From: Pisaster brevispinus | Lineage: Eukaryota > Echinodermata > Asteroidea > Forcipulatida > Asteriidae | DNA: 64,000 bases | Direction: 5' to 3' | NCBI GenBank assembly: GCA_023634235.1 | Contig: JAMKCF010000008.1 | Span: 3,415,001-3,479,000 of the forward strand | Shown: piece by piece, positions 48,176-58,182 of the stretch | Position numbering within the stretch: position 1 is the first letter of the stretch | Layout of the letters: every line of letters starts with the position of its first letter | Position numbers and translations under genes: made by a program | The notes under the pieces: generated by a model | Database searches by the model: none | The model's input: only the letters and a program-made list of their open reading frames with translations | Told to the model about the DNA's origin: nothing

Positions 48176-50167
48176 ATAACAATAACAATAGTTGTTCGGC
48201 TGTTAGCCGAACACCTAAAAAAAAAAAACATAACAATAACAATAGTTGTTCGGCTGTTAGCCGAACACCTAAGAAGAAGTATTAAGAAAAAAAAACCGAA
48301 CAAAAATAAGAGGTGTTCCGGGCTGAATGCCCGAACACCTAATGACTCCTGCGCTACCAGAGTGCTCCTGTAGCATGCACTGTATAGTTGGTTGCCTCCA
48401 AGTTGTCTGCGAAAGTTGCCTCGTGTGACAAGGCCCTATGGTTGTACAGCAGGCTTAATAGTTATCGAACGCATCGTCTGAAGTGATGAGAGGGCGCGCC
48501 AAATCGCTATGGAAAGAACATGTTGCAGAAAAGTGACAGGTCATTCTCGTTTGCGACTTCGGTTCAGTGAAGAACACAGTGGAATGCATTTGACACACAC
48601 CAAAACAAAATCAGAAAAAATTTGGTTAATTAAAAAAAAAAGCCAACTTGAAATAAATACGTTTCCCTGGCAGCCAGAAGGTTTTCCCATCAGAGTTTTT
48701 GCTCATCGAGTTTTATTTCTGGTTTTTAATCAGGTGGGATTTGTTGCTGAAAAAGTGAAGCGCAACACACTGATTGAATGTATGTACTAAAAAATGTAAA
48801 AAGTATTCAAGTGACAGTCCATATGAATAAAAATAAATACACTTTAAAAATTCCCGGGTCAGAATAATATTGACCCATTTCTAGGTTAAGCTGACCCGGA
48901 AACTGGTCCAAACAATTGTATTTTGACTAACTGTATCTGTGTCAGTCTGACCCATTTTTGGCACAGACTCCGGGTCATACCCAGAAACTGGGTCAGGTCA
49001 GGCCCCACGGTGCCCGGATCAGAGTGATCAAGTAAGCATAATATAGGTGACGTCACCTGTATGTATTGAAATTGCAGATGGTGACAGCTGGGAACACCAG
49101 ACTGGTAGGGTACGTGATCTCAAAGTCGACACTTTTCGCTTCACTGGAGAAGAGGGCGTATCTTTCTTGCATCTGGTAGATGACGGCGATGGATCCGACG
49201 AGTATAGCAAGCGTCCAGACCCACCTATAAAGCACAAGGACAACACTGGTATTTGTCAAAAGCACAGTATCCACACTTATATGTGACCCAACATAAACAT
49301 GAAGTAACAAACCTGTGAAAGTTTTAGCCCAATCACTCGTTGGAGTCACAAAAAAATAGTGAAAACTCCAACTATACTATGTTTTCACTGTTTTCAGGTT
49401 TTGGAACCGGGAGATCAAAACTATATAATCATGCTATACGTATTTCTAAAACACTATAGCATTCCAAGCAACAATATTTCAAGGGATATTTTCCACTATG
49501 ACCACGTTTAAACCAAGTTAGTTGCAAATCTGTGAACGTTAATATTTTCACTCTCACCATGAAGAATAAGGTTACCATAGTTGCAATGTCACATGTACAA
49601 TCTGTGACTGGTATCCTGCATATGTTTGCTTAGCAGACAGTTACTAGGCATACTTCTCTGCTTAAGCAGCTCTATGAAATTTGGCCCAGAACTTGAGCCC
49701 GATGAAGTACTCGAGACACTGAATCATCTTTAAACCATTTTTAATCATGGAAAACAGTCTTAGGCCGTGTCCGAAACGGCGACTTCGGCTACAGCTACGG
49801 CTAGATCGCGCGCGTCTGCCTATTCTTCAACACTGGCAGACGCGCTGATCTAGCTGTAGCTGTAGCCGAAGTCGCCGTTTCGGACACGGCCTTACCTCCG
49901 TAGCTGCCTAGACTGGTTGTTCGCCAGGTATTTTATCCCCGTGAGTCCCACGGCGTCTTGCACAGTTGACGACCACGTGCTGAGGAAATTTCTGCCGTAC
50001 TTTCGCCAAGCGGCCAGCCCGTTAGGTTGCTTCGCCTTGTGGGCTGCTGTGTCCCTATGGGCTGCTGTGTCCCGCTCGGCCTGTCGTAAAGCATCCTTGC
50101 CCACATTTGCCGCGTTTTGGACAGAGACAGCAATAAACTCCTCCTCGACGGCGTGCACTTTAACCAT
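36008..50167 (-). CDS. DEG/ENaC family sodium channel subunit 2 (10 exons, complete)
   Basis: Tandem paralog of the channel at 24645-34387. Exons on the minus strand: 50167-49896, 49224-49057, 43103-42930, 42217-42090, 40834-40644, 39957-39816, 39329-39267, 37731-37584, 36944-36853, 36117-36008; all phases agree, giving 495 aa. Each of the nine introns sits in the same phase as in the paralog, and exons 2 (168 bp) and 9 (92 bp) have identical lengths. Landmarks: pre-TM1 STVQDAVGLTGI, TM1 at about 91-108, FPAVTICN at 135-142, VLTDSGLCFTFN, Cys pairs in CQQECINLLALARCGCV and CDCPIEC, and TM2 with GLWLGGSILTVIEIFDHL (GGS filter at 471-473). The N-terminus is about 60 residues shorter than in the paralog and includes a small AAHRDTAAH duplication. 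Introns 2 and 3 are long and repeat-filled. Intron 1 starts inside a MITE footprint (see findings). Confidence 0.91.
36183..36331. mobile_element. MITE with ATAGAC ends (copy 2)
   Basis: ATAGACTGTGCAAGTCTCGC ... TTCGAATACGCGCAAGACTT ... GGTCTAT. Inner CGTGAGTTTGTTTCTTTTACGC is shared with copy 3. Confidence 0.7.
36425..36682. mobile_element. MITE with GGGCCCAATTTCATGGCTCT ends (copy 2)
   Basis: Inverted ends GGGCCCAATTTCATGGCTCT and AGAGCCTTGAAATTGGGCCC (about 30 bp each). It is inserted next to a GGGTCA-type repeat in channel 2 intron 9. Confidence 0.75.
37021..37085 (+). repeat. (AAC)n microsatellite
   Basis: About 21 consecutive CAA/AAC triplets followed by AAACAAAC-rich sequence in channel 2 intron 8. 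Confidence 0.9.
37917..38064. mobile_element. MITE with ATAGAC ends (copy 3)
   Basis: ATAGACTGTGTAAGTCTCGC ... GTTCGAATACGCGCGAGACT ... GGTCTAT, nearly the same as copy 2. Both lie in channel 2 introns. Confidence 0.7.
38693..38825. repeat. Dispersed repeat, TCTGCTTA...CTATGAAATTGAGCCC (copy 1)
   Basis: AGAATAAGGTTACCAGCC, TGTCACACGTACAATTTGTG, TTTCTGCTTAGCAGAAAAAT and GCTCTATGAAATTGAGCCC. It matches 49561-49687. Confidence 0.6.
39430..39665 (+). repeat. ~100-bp tandem repeat, CTGTTTGTCTTGTCTCTGT-rich
   Basis: Two full units and part of a third, each starting AATCaGCCTCCATACTGT and containing CACAGGCTGATTACTACAAG. It is followed by an ATAAATGTAAATTGAATTGA tail like a non-LTR element 3' end. 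Confidence 0.7.
40985..41575. repeat. Two GGGTCA-rich dispersed repeats
   Basis: GGGTCACACTGACCC at 41513-41527; the first copy has GGGTCAGGCTGAGCCG (one mismatch). In channel 2 intron 4, between exons 4 and 5. Confidence 0.65.
42290..42890. repeat. Degenerate AAGTACCAAGCAC short tandem repeat
   Basis: About 600 bp of irregular CAAGTAC, AAGCACC and AAAGTACA words with no fixed long unit. It sits directly beside channel 2 exon 4 (acceptor side). The open frames inside reflect the biased words and are not genes. Confidence 0.75.
44809..48150. repeat. 1.67-kb tandem duplication (two copies)
   Basis: ACTAGACtTAGAATTTTTGT starts copy 1 at 44809 and copy 2 at 46481. GAACACGAGG near the ends lies at 46461 and 48135, so the period is about 1,672-1,674 bp. 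The copies differ only by scattered substitutions. No coding potential beyond chance. A diverged partial module precedes them at about 44380-44800. They fill channel 2 intron 2. Confidence 0.88.
48145..48345. repeat. Poly-A run and three hairpins ending GAACACCTAA
   Basis: A 30-base A tract is followed by two copies of CATAACAATAACAATAGT plus TGTTCGGCT-GTT-AGCCGAACA (48193-48213, 48247-48267). A third hairpin, AGGTGTTCCGGGC-TGAAT-GCCCGAACACCT, lies at 48311-48340. Confidence 0.75.
48845..49035. repeat. GGGTCA-rich dispersed repeat
   Basis: CCCGGGTCAGAATAATATTG and GTGTCAGTCTGACCC, ending next to the donor of channel 2 exon 2. Confidence 0.6.
49561..49687. repeat. Dispersed repeat, TCTGCTTA...CTATGAAATTTGGCCC (copy 2)
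   Basis: AGAATAAGGTTACCATAG, TGTCACATGTACAATCTGTG and GCTCTATGAAATTTGGCCC. It lies in channel 2 intron 1. Confidence 0.6.
49763..49891. mobile_element. PIF/Harbinger-type MITE inside a splice donor
   Basis: 129 bp made of 58- and 57-bp inverted arms (GGCCGTGTCCGAAACGGCGA at each end) and a 14-bp loop, flanked by TTA on both sides (49760-49762, 49892-49894). The right TTA belongs to the GTAAGG donor of channel 2 exon 1. Confidence 0.8.
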
Positions 50168-50254
50168 TTCGTGTATTCGGTTTTTAAAGCATGTATAAGA
50201 ACAACATCACTCCCTGGCAAGACAATACTTTTAAAACCGCACTTCAGTTATTAT

Positions 50255-50460
50255 CATTATTGTATACTTCTAGTGGTGAAACCAAGGATGCCTCTTAAGT
50301 AAACTTAATCGCTGGTAGCTCGCAAGGAGGAAACCTGTAAACAAGGTGGCTTCCTATGTGAAACAGAAACACCACGGTCAACCCCTACTCTTCCACGATA
50401 CGTGTTCTGGATTATTATACGTGCACTACCAACCCTAGTAGTAAGTCACTATAGAAGAGC
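50255..50460 (+). repeat. Dispersed repeat shared with 6305-6515
   Basis: Shares TGAAACCAAGGaTGCCTC, GGAAACCTGTAAACAAG and CAACCCCTACTCTTCCA with the earlier copy. It lies just upstream of the channel 2 start. Confidence 0.6.
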
Positions 50461-51295
50461 GTAATGCATGGATGGTGGTATTACTTTTCCTAGAACGAAA
50501 GCAAAAAAGAGAGGAAAACAAACCACTTCCGGAAATTCACTAATTATAAGTATACATTTTAGTACATCACAAGGTACACAAGTTATACCTGCATTATCGA
50601 TTGCCACAGAGTCGCTCTAAGTACTGCAGTGTTAATGGCTTCCTATTGTATTCACGGTGACTAGTGCCTTAACTTTGGCTTGGATTTTGTTGTCTGTTGT
50701 GTGATTGCCTGAAACAACACATCGTTGAAAAATAAACATCAACCCACCCATCCTCTGAGAGGCTATGCACTCTGATTGGTTGAAGACTGGTCACGTGTAC
50801 TATTAACATACCGGATCTGTGAACTAGCGAATGAACGGCCCCGAAATAAGTATGATATTGCTATGTAAAGCTGTGCGTGTATGGGGACTATCAACTTAAA
50901 TAAATTAAATCATCTTTTTTTTATGGTGCTGTTAATTTTTTTAAGCTCAAAGTCTTGTTCTTGAAAGTATGCATACACAGTTAAATATTGTGTAAAGAGC
51001 TTAGGTTCCTTTCAAAAATAGAACAGCCGCAAGAATGGTCCTTTAACATGAAATGAATAGAAAAATTATAATATTGGCGAAAGAAAAACGACAAATTCTG
51101 ACGAGTTTTGCAGTTTTGTATTCGTTTAATTCGTATTCGTTAGTGGCAATAACATTGTGAGGAGCCGGTCTTCAACGCATTGGAATAACCCTGGTTGGTG
51201 GCTGGCCGCTTTTAATGGACCTCACCTTCGGCTTGGTCCAGCGGCCGACCGAACGAATGACGGAATTTTGATTCGTGTACAGAGGGCACAATCAG
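50461..51295. other. Intergenic between channel 2 and gene A
   Basis: Probably shared upstream space of two divergently transcribed genes. No exon recognised. Confidence 0.45.
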
Positions 51296-51755
51296 CCGAT
51301 TCTACACAATTCACCGTGTGAGGGAGACAAAATCTTCGCCAGGACAACATTTCCTATCACACCGGCACATTATGTTTCAGGGGGTGCGCTCCAATGGTAA
51401 AGTTTGAAATGATTTTCCACACAGCTACACGGGTTAGTAAGTCTTAAAACAAATCCATTCTCGTCAGTTTAAAATCAACTTCTTTTGCAGTTTGAATCCG
51501 GACCTACGCTCATAAAAAGGCGCTGTCAGGCAAAATTTCTGCACAACTCGCCGCAAGAGGGAGACATTATCGGGGGCCAACATTTCCCGCTGCACCTGCA
51601 CATCATCTTTGAGGGGGGTGCGCTCCTATATAAGGTACAGTTCGTAGTGATTTTCCACACATCTTCTCTGGTTGTCAAAGTCAAAGAGCATATTCATTCT
51701 CGTCAGTATAAAACCAACTTCTTTTGCAGTTTGAATCCGGACCTACGCTGAAGTA
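51296..51755 (+). repeat. Tandemly duplicated promoter/5' leader block, gene A
   Basis: Two head-to-tail copies of about 240 bp: both contain gagggagacaaaat/ttat, the GGGGGTGCGCTCC block and end in TTTGAATCCGGACCTACGCT (51491 and 51731). In the upstream copy both TATA boxes are lost (CCAATGGTAAAG and TTTAAAAT), so it is probably inactive. Confidence 0.7.
51627..51633 (+). promoter_or_regulatory. TATA box of peptidase-like gene A (distal)
   Basis: CCTATATAAGG sits 134 bases before the start codon within a block also found upstream of gene B. A second TATAAAA lies at 51707-51713, only 48 bases before the ATG. Either could position transcription; both are preserved in gene B. Confidence 0.5.
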
Positions 51756-51760
51756 TAACA

Positions 51761-54700
51761 ATGATTGGTCATCAACTGTATACATGTGCGTTGCTGTGGA
51801 TATGCGTCGCTGTTTGCTGTGGTAAGAACAGGATTTCTGTTTTTTGCTCCTTGGCAGTCTTTCTTTTTAACCGTGCACTTTACGTTTGTAGAATTAGCGA
51901 CAGAACTGGTGGCGTGTCTCTTATTAAACCATGCGTGGATCCAGGAGTTTTTAAGCGGGGGTCACAAATACAATGTTTCTAATTGTTCTTTTGAAAACTT
52001 AATCTGTACTGAGACACACTTTTCCCGTTCGAGTTAAGTACGTAGGCCTACGTACACGACCAAGTTTGATACTTGTCGGGCTGGACAACGATGCAGAAGT
52101 TAACTGATGAAACATCGATTCTACGGAGAATTAACTGGATTGAGAGGGCTGTATAGTTCGATCAAGTAACTCCCTGCAAATGTTACCGCGTACCACACCA
52201 TTGGTGTGGGTAGAAACAACAATATTATTCTGACCAGGTGAAATTAGTGCGAGACGAACCTGCGAGCGAAACGCAAAACCTTATTGGAGTTAGGTTCTTT
52301 ACAGCTTGGCGAAAGTTGTTAAATTCACATATTGTATTTACTTTTCCTTTTAACAATTGTATTGCAATTTTTTTTTCTCGAGGGGCTTGGAGGAGGAAAT
52401 CGGTTCGGTTAATATTAGGGTGCCCACACGTTAACCTCTTATAGAAACACCATTCTACCCAGGATGTAATATTGCATGTATAGCGTAAGGCATTTTGCAA
52501 GAAGAACTATAGCGAACACGAAGTCTTTATGACGTAGGGTCCTGGGCCCGCTGTAGGGCCCCGTGAAATTTATGATAACACCAGATGCTCTATGGTGCAA
52601 TGAAGGACATTTTAAGGCGTTTGGAGCGATTTAAGGAGGCGTTTTAAGCATTATTTTTACCCATAGTTTAAAGTGTGATTTATTTGCCTTAAAAAAAGTT
52701 TCCTGAACTCTCAGCTAATAAGGTGGGCTACACGTTTGCTGTTTATGTATACAAACCACATTCTAGCCAGAATGTAATTTAATGTATAAGGAGTTTTACG
52801 AGAAAAACGAGAGAACACGACGCCTTTACGTGGTGGGGTCAGGGCCCGCTTAAGGGTCCCGGAAATCGTTTTAACTTCAGATGCTCGTTAGGGTTACGGG
52901 TTCTTTTAGCCTTGGAGAAGGATTTTGATAGTGTCGAAACACTACGCCATTAACTGTTTCTGCGTCTTACATAATAAATGTTTTTTCTTCTTTAGCATTG
53001 CATACGGATCCACAATTAAATCCACATTTAAAGCTCAGTGAGTTGAAAGTGCCCGTGTCCGCTTTTGATACTTTTATGAATATTAAAAAGTGCACATTTC
53101 AATAATTATATTTTTCTAGTTTGAGAACCATGGTAGCAAACCCTACGGTGGGCGGTAGCCGGACATTGCAAACACTTTAACTTTGTAATACAATCCTGAT
53201 TGGCCACCCAGTCATCGTTCTATAACCAATACTAGGCAAGGCCCTGCCATTCTGCTTGCTAAACCAACACAACTAATGAGGCTATCCCATACCCATAAAT
53301 AAATAAATAAACATGGTCCTGTAACATTACATTGTTTTTGTTCTCTTTATTCTTGACGTAATAGCTAACTCTGACCAAGAGTGCGCCACCTACGATCACC
53401 CAGCCTACGGCCAGGTTGGACACTGCACCCATACGTCACTGTGCCCGGACAATGCATACATCTCTGGATTATGCCCCTCCAGGTGTGATGGAGTTAAATG
53501 CTGTTTCAAAAACCCCACAAGTACTGCAGGTAAGGATAAACCATGAAGAAAGACAGATGAGTTCACAATAGTAATAAGAGAAGATAATTAAGACAGTATA
53601 GCAGTTTCAAGGAGGCGGGAGGAGGGTTAATCTGCCCCATGGGAGGCAGTGATGACGATTAACTTTTTGTGTGGGGGAAAAAGGCGCCAACTGTCACAGA
53701 TACATTCTGCAGGCGTACGCGGCCTACCAAAGATTATTGGGTAAATTTGATACAGACCTGTCTTAATTTGTTGTAATTTTGTTTTGTAATGTTGTGTTTG
53801 CTATGGTTGTAAATCAGTTTCACCAACCTTACAACGAATGCTTTGGCTATTGCTTAATATTGATTGATTGCGAGTGACCAATGACATAAAGCTAATGTAC
53901 TGTTTGGCTAAATGTATGACTAACTATTTTTGGAGTAAGACTAATAACGTTTCAAAATTTGTTACTTAAATTTTGTGAATTACTTATCTGTGAACAATAA
54001 TTAGTAAAATTAAACCATTTTTCAAAGACTAAATAATATTAGTAATTTGTCAATGCATTGACTAATATTTCGATTGGATAACTGAATTCGCACTGAGTGC
54101 TAGCATGGGTTTCAACACATCTAACGCCCATAGCATCAGTGACTGTATAATTCATTAGATTGTTTACTGTGGTGTTACACAAAGCTTCCCATCATGTTAA
54201 ATAATCAATGTTCGGTTTTGTTTTTGAAGACTGCGGCGCAAATGTCAGATCCCTGGCCTGCCAGATCTTGAGCCACAGCCAAATCTCTCTGCTTGACAAC
54301 AACGTGTATCTAAATACAGAAGCAAACTCCGACGGTGCTGACGCCAAGTCCAATATCAGGGACACGTGTAACGGCAATAAATCGCTCATATCATGGTTGG
54401 TTTTTAAAATCATTTTTTGGGGGTATATATCGGGAGTGTGATATAGGATGTGAAAGATCTAACAGCTAAATGGCAATCGAGGGAGTTATTGACTTACATA
54501 TATATCGCTCATCATAAGGTACCCTATCACCATGTATCTCTGAAGGAGTCCAACCGTATCTTTCCTACCGCGAGTCTATGAGATTGAATAATAAAAATCT
54601 CTTACTAGGAAACCCCTGGCCAACACGTCATGGGGTGAAAGATCGTTTCCTTCTGCTGCCCCTTCGTTATGGAACAACTTAACCTGATCTTGTTAAACTT

Positions 54701-56370
54701 TCTCCATCACTGGCTTTGTTCAAAACTTTCCTCAAGACTCACCTAACGAGGATTGCTTAAACATTCCCTTCTACTGATGTGTCGCTGTGCCATGAGCATC
54801 TCAAAGATGGATATCGGCGCATTATACATGCTCATTATTGTTAGTAGTAGTATTGAATATTTAACTGCCATCCTGCTTTTCTTTTAATATCGTGATGATT
54901 CTGGCTCATTGTGTGCTCTGATGTGAAGCACTTAACCGTGCTTGGGCTACCGGCTCTTTCACTTAAATCACGGTAGAGAGCTAATCGTTGGCTCAATTGC
55001 ACAACATCTGTATCGACTTGTCAATCGAGATTTGCATTTTATTTTAAAGTCATGTTCAACTACTCATTTGTATATTTCCCTTCAGTTGAAAAACACTTTC
55101 ATTTAGGCTACCTACGCCTTTTCAAAACACAAACAAACCAACAAAAAAAACAAACCCCCCAAACAAACAAACAAACAAACACCCCAACACCCCCAACACC
55201 CCAACACCCCAACAAACAAACAAACAAACAAACAAACACCCCAACAAACATACATACAAACACCCCAACACCCCAACACCCCAACAAACAAACAAACAAA
55301 CAAACAAACAAACAAACAAACAAACAAACAAACAAACACCCCCCCCCCCCAAAAAAAAAAAACAAAAAAACAACAACAACAACAACCCCCCCCCCCCAAA
55401 AAAAAACCCAAAAAAACAAACAAAACAAAAACTAAACAAACATTCCACACCCCAAACATAATGTTTGTTTACAAACAACCCATGGTCAATATTCGTCATT
55501 GCAACATCTGCCCTGTTTTAATTTTAGTTACAGTTGTTCTGGTGGAAGTGCACCCGGCGGCTCGGTGTGTTTAAGCGAGAAAGTGCTAGAGTACATTCTG
55601 TCTCTGGCAAACGAGGGACATAGCCTTCAGGTTTGTATAGTAATAATTAAACATGCGACTTTTATTTTGTGACACCAATGAATCTCTGTCCATGGTTGTG
55701 GGCCAATGTCCTAAATTTTAAGGTGGCCACACCTAGTTTAGACCTTGTCCATGGGTTGCCGTAATGAACGTTGTCTATAAAAAAAAAATGTTTGAACGCG
55801 GTACCAGACAAGTACATCAGCATTGCTGAAAAGTTGGCAGGATATTTGTCGGATGCAAGGCGCTGCTTGGCCTAAACTTCCTCGACTGGCCAATTTGAAT
55901 TGAAATCCGCGGTAGAAATGAAGAAAATGTAGAATATCCGAACCGAATGTTATAACTGGCACCTTTCAGAGACACCAATGTCCAAATTGTCACCATCATT
56001 TTTGATGAACGAGATTAAATAGTCACGAGGACAGCTGAAAATCCGTCTAGTAATTAATGGTTTGTTCTTTTGTGCTTGAGAGCTGTGCAATCTCGATGAT
56101 ATGGTATGGTACCGGGGAAAAAAAAGGATGATACAAATATAAATGAGCATTTTTGATTTTCCCCTCCTTCAGGTGAACGCCATTACCGGTGCATGTCATT
56201 CCACTACCTCTTGGCACTACCGAGGTACAGCTGTGGATCTTCAGATTCGTAGCTCATCAGACTATAAGGCTTGGCAGGATAAATGTGATGAGTTGGGTGG
56301 TGTTGAGAATCTGGGTCCGGGCGCCAGAGGGCACGCCACCCATACTCACTGTGCGTTTAACAACAATTAG
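51761..56370 (+). CDS. Secreted 6-Cys module plus LAS/M15-type zinc peptidase domain, gene A
   Basis: Exons 51761-51821, 53365-53529, 54230-54395, 55528-55630 and 56173-56370 keep phase and give 230 aa. Residues 1-20 are a signal peptide (MIGHQLYTCALLWICVAVCC). Residues 21-75 form a 6-Cys module ending GLCPSRCDGVKCC, a pattern like the GYCPG...QCC modules seen in some secreted lytic enzymes (recalled, not searched). Residues 76-165 (DCGANVRSLACQ..., SCSGGSAPGGSVC...) lead into the catalytic part. SWHYRGTAVDL at 178-188 matches the LAS-enzyme pattern SxHxxGxAxD (H180, D187), and HTH at 222-224 supplies the HxH that brings the third zinc ligand. LAS enzymes of the M15/MepA/hedgehog-like fold mostly cut peptidoglycan or small peptides, so a secreted antibacterial or digestive peptidase is the best guess. 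The exact substrate is unknown, and 54230-54395 ends with a less usual GTTGGT donor. Confidence 0.82.
52996..53060 (+). pseudogene. Remnant of a lost second 6-Cys exon in gene A
   Basis: After a good acceptor (ttctttag) gene A has CATTGCATACGGATCC, matching the first bases of gene B exon 2 (TATTCAGTACGGATCC). Soon afterwards the sequence changes to match gene B intron 2 (GTGAAAGTGCCCGTGT type sequence). The Cys-coding part and the donor are missing, as expected after an internal deletion. I infer that gene A once had two 6-Cys exons, like gene B. Confidence 0.6.
54590..54920 (+). mobile_element. LINE 3' fragment (CR1/L2-like)
   Basis: The translation near 54640-54740 gives GERSFPSAAPSLWNNL, a stop, then a PSLALFKTFLKTHL-like segment after a frame shift. 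This is the conserved C-terminus of many non-LTR retrotransposon polymerases. It lies in intron 4 of peptidase-like gene A. Confidence 0.6.
55128..55445 (+). repeat. AAAC/ACCCC minisatellite in gene A intron 4
   Basis: Mixed (CAAA)n and CACCCCAA words with homopolymer C and A runs. A very similar array lies in the same intron of gene B (63640-63865). Confidence 0.85.
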
Positions 56371-57014
56371 ATTCATTAGCATACGATACGAATAGGTATA
56401 GTTCAATTAAACATTTCATAAAAAAATAAGGAAACCGTAAAATTAATATGTCACTAGCATGCTTGTGTTGTTTTTTTTTCTAGTTCATTGATTATAAAAA
56501 TCCACACGTCGAAAATAGTTGTTAACATTAGGCCTAAAACAGGTACTTCTCACGTAGCAAAATTGCATATTCAACCACTGTGCTTTCACCCTCACACCCT
56601 TATCAGGGGCAATAGGCTAAGCTTGTTTTACTTAATATTGTAATAAATGTCTTTAAAAAATGGAAACTGAATACATTCCGCCTCTAGTATTTCTACAGGA
56701 AACTAGAAGTCAGATCTCATATAGTTACAATATTATGAATAGTTTGTTGTAGTATTGTGCACTGTGTGGTAAATGGGATACCATATTTTATTTAGAAGTT
56801 AAAAAGCAATAATTAGTTTCAATGCTAATAGTAATACGAGGAAGTTAATGAATTTAATGCAATTTAAGGTAATAGTAATCGTATGATTTGCAGTATTTCA
56901 TTTTTTTTTTCTCGGTGTCGGGTCTTTGTATGTTCGGTCTTTTTAAAAATACAACTGACATTCAATGATGCAAGCATATTCGGAACAAAGACAAATCTGC
57001 GATGGCCCTGATGG
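56371..57014. other. 3' side of gene A
   Basis: Sequence after the gene A stop codon, probably including its 3' UTR. No exon or repeat family recognised. Confidence 0.45.
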
Positions 57015-57372
57015 GCTCAATTTCGCATAGACTTAAGATTGATCTCAAATCACTCCCAATTGCTAAGCAAAGTGTGATGTCCACAATACAAATCTCTATG
57101 GTAATACTGAGAACTCATCTTAAGTTGAATCTTAGGGCCTTGTCACACGAGGCAACTTTTCCAGGCAACTTGGAGGCAACCAACCGCAGTGCACGCTACA
57201 GGACCACTTTGGTAGCACATGGATAACTTTTCAAACAATGTCTTACGATCCTTAAGAAAAACACGTGAACATTCAAATGTGAGTGTCTTTTCTTCTTGGA
57301 GATTGCCTGGAACTGGTTGCTAGTAAATTGCCCCGTGTGACATGGCCCTTAGTGCTTTGTGAAATCGAGCCC
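57015..57372. mobile_element. MITE (GATTTCACAAA family) interrupted by a second MITE
   Basis: Ends GGGCTCAATTTCGCATAGAC and TTTTGTGAAATCGAGCCCTG-like sequence match the uninterrupted copy at 20189-20338. The insertion occupies 57135-57348. Confidence 0.7.
57135..57348. mobile_element. PIF/Harbinger (Tourist-like) MITE, nested
   Basis: Terminal inverted repeats GGGCCTTGTCACACGAGGCA and, reversed, GGGCCATGTCACACGGGGCA, flanked by TTA on both sides (57132-57134, 57349-57351). TTA target duplications and GGGCC ends fit PIF/Harbinger. Confidence 0.75.
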
Positions 57373-58134
57373 TGTATGGCCTCAATAGCCATACATCTTT
57401 CCCCATGACATACTCCGACTGTGGGCCAAATTCAACGCTTGTACTGTCAATAATGCACAGTTCCCACCAGTATTTTCCCTTTCTGCTCCAGAGCACCTAT
57501 TTGTTTGCTCGATAAATATAATCAGGCGCAACATTGCTCGTACTTTTTAGAAAACATTCTGGGCATTGTGTTCTTCTAGACTGGGTTTGGCCTTTTGTAT
57601 AGTACATCTTTTGTGAAATTACATGCCGTAGGCTATAGTCATGAAAAAATGATTAAATAAATAAACCAACCATAACGGTGTTGTTACCTTGATCCGAACA
57701 GAAGGAAATGAATGTTCAGACCAAGTATAGTGGAAAACCACATTTGACAGCACGTTTCACCTGTACTTGTTAGGCATATTTCGAAAATTCAATTTAATAA
57801 CGGTATTGAAATATTGACGTCATAATTGACCAACAAAAATGATTGCAAATGCAAGTTAGTTTTGTTGGTACTTGTTTGTATGGGCACACACTGCATGCCG
57901 AGGATTAATGGGTTTGTATCTTGTAAGTTCTCGTGAGTTAGTGATGTAGAATAACAATAATTATACATGTTCATGCATTACGGTAGTCCGTTTTAACTCA
58001 CAAGCCTTGTCTGCTGATTTTTTTGTGGGGGGGGGGGGTTGAGGTCTAGATCCAATTCCAAATATCGAGTACATCAGTCACCCTTATACTTCGCCCGCCA
58101 TTTCTTTTTGTAAAGGTGCTCATGGTTGCGTCCA

Positions 58135-58182
<48 letters not shown>

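Noticed and set aside
55052..55499. Several overlapping Gln/Thr/Pro-rich or Cys/Val-rich frames
   Set aside because: They are produced by the CAAA/CACCCC minisatellite in all frames and lie inside an intron.
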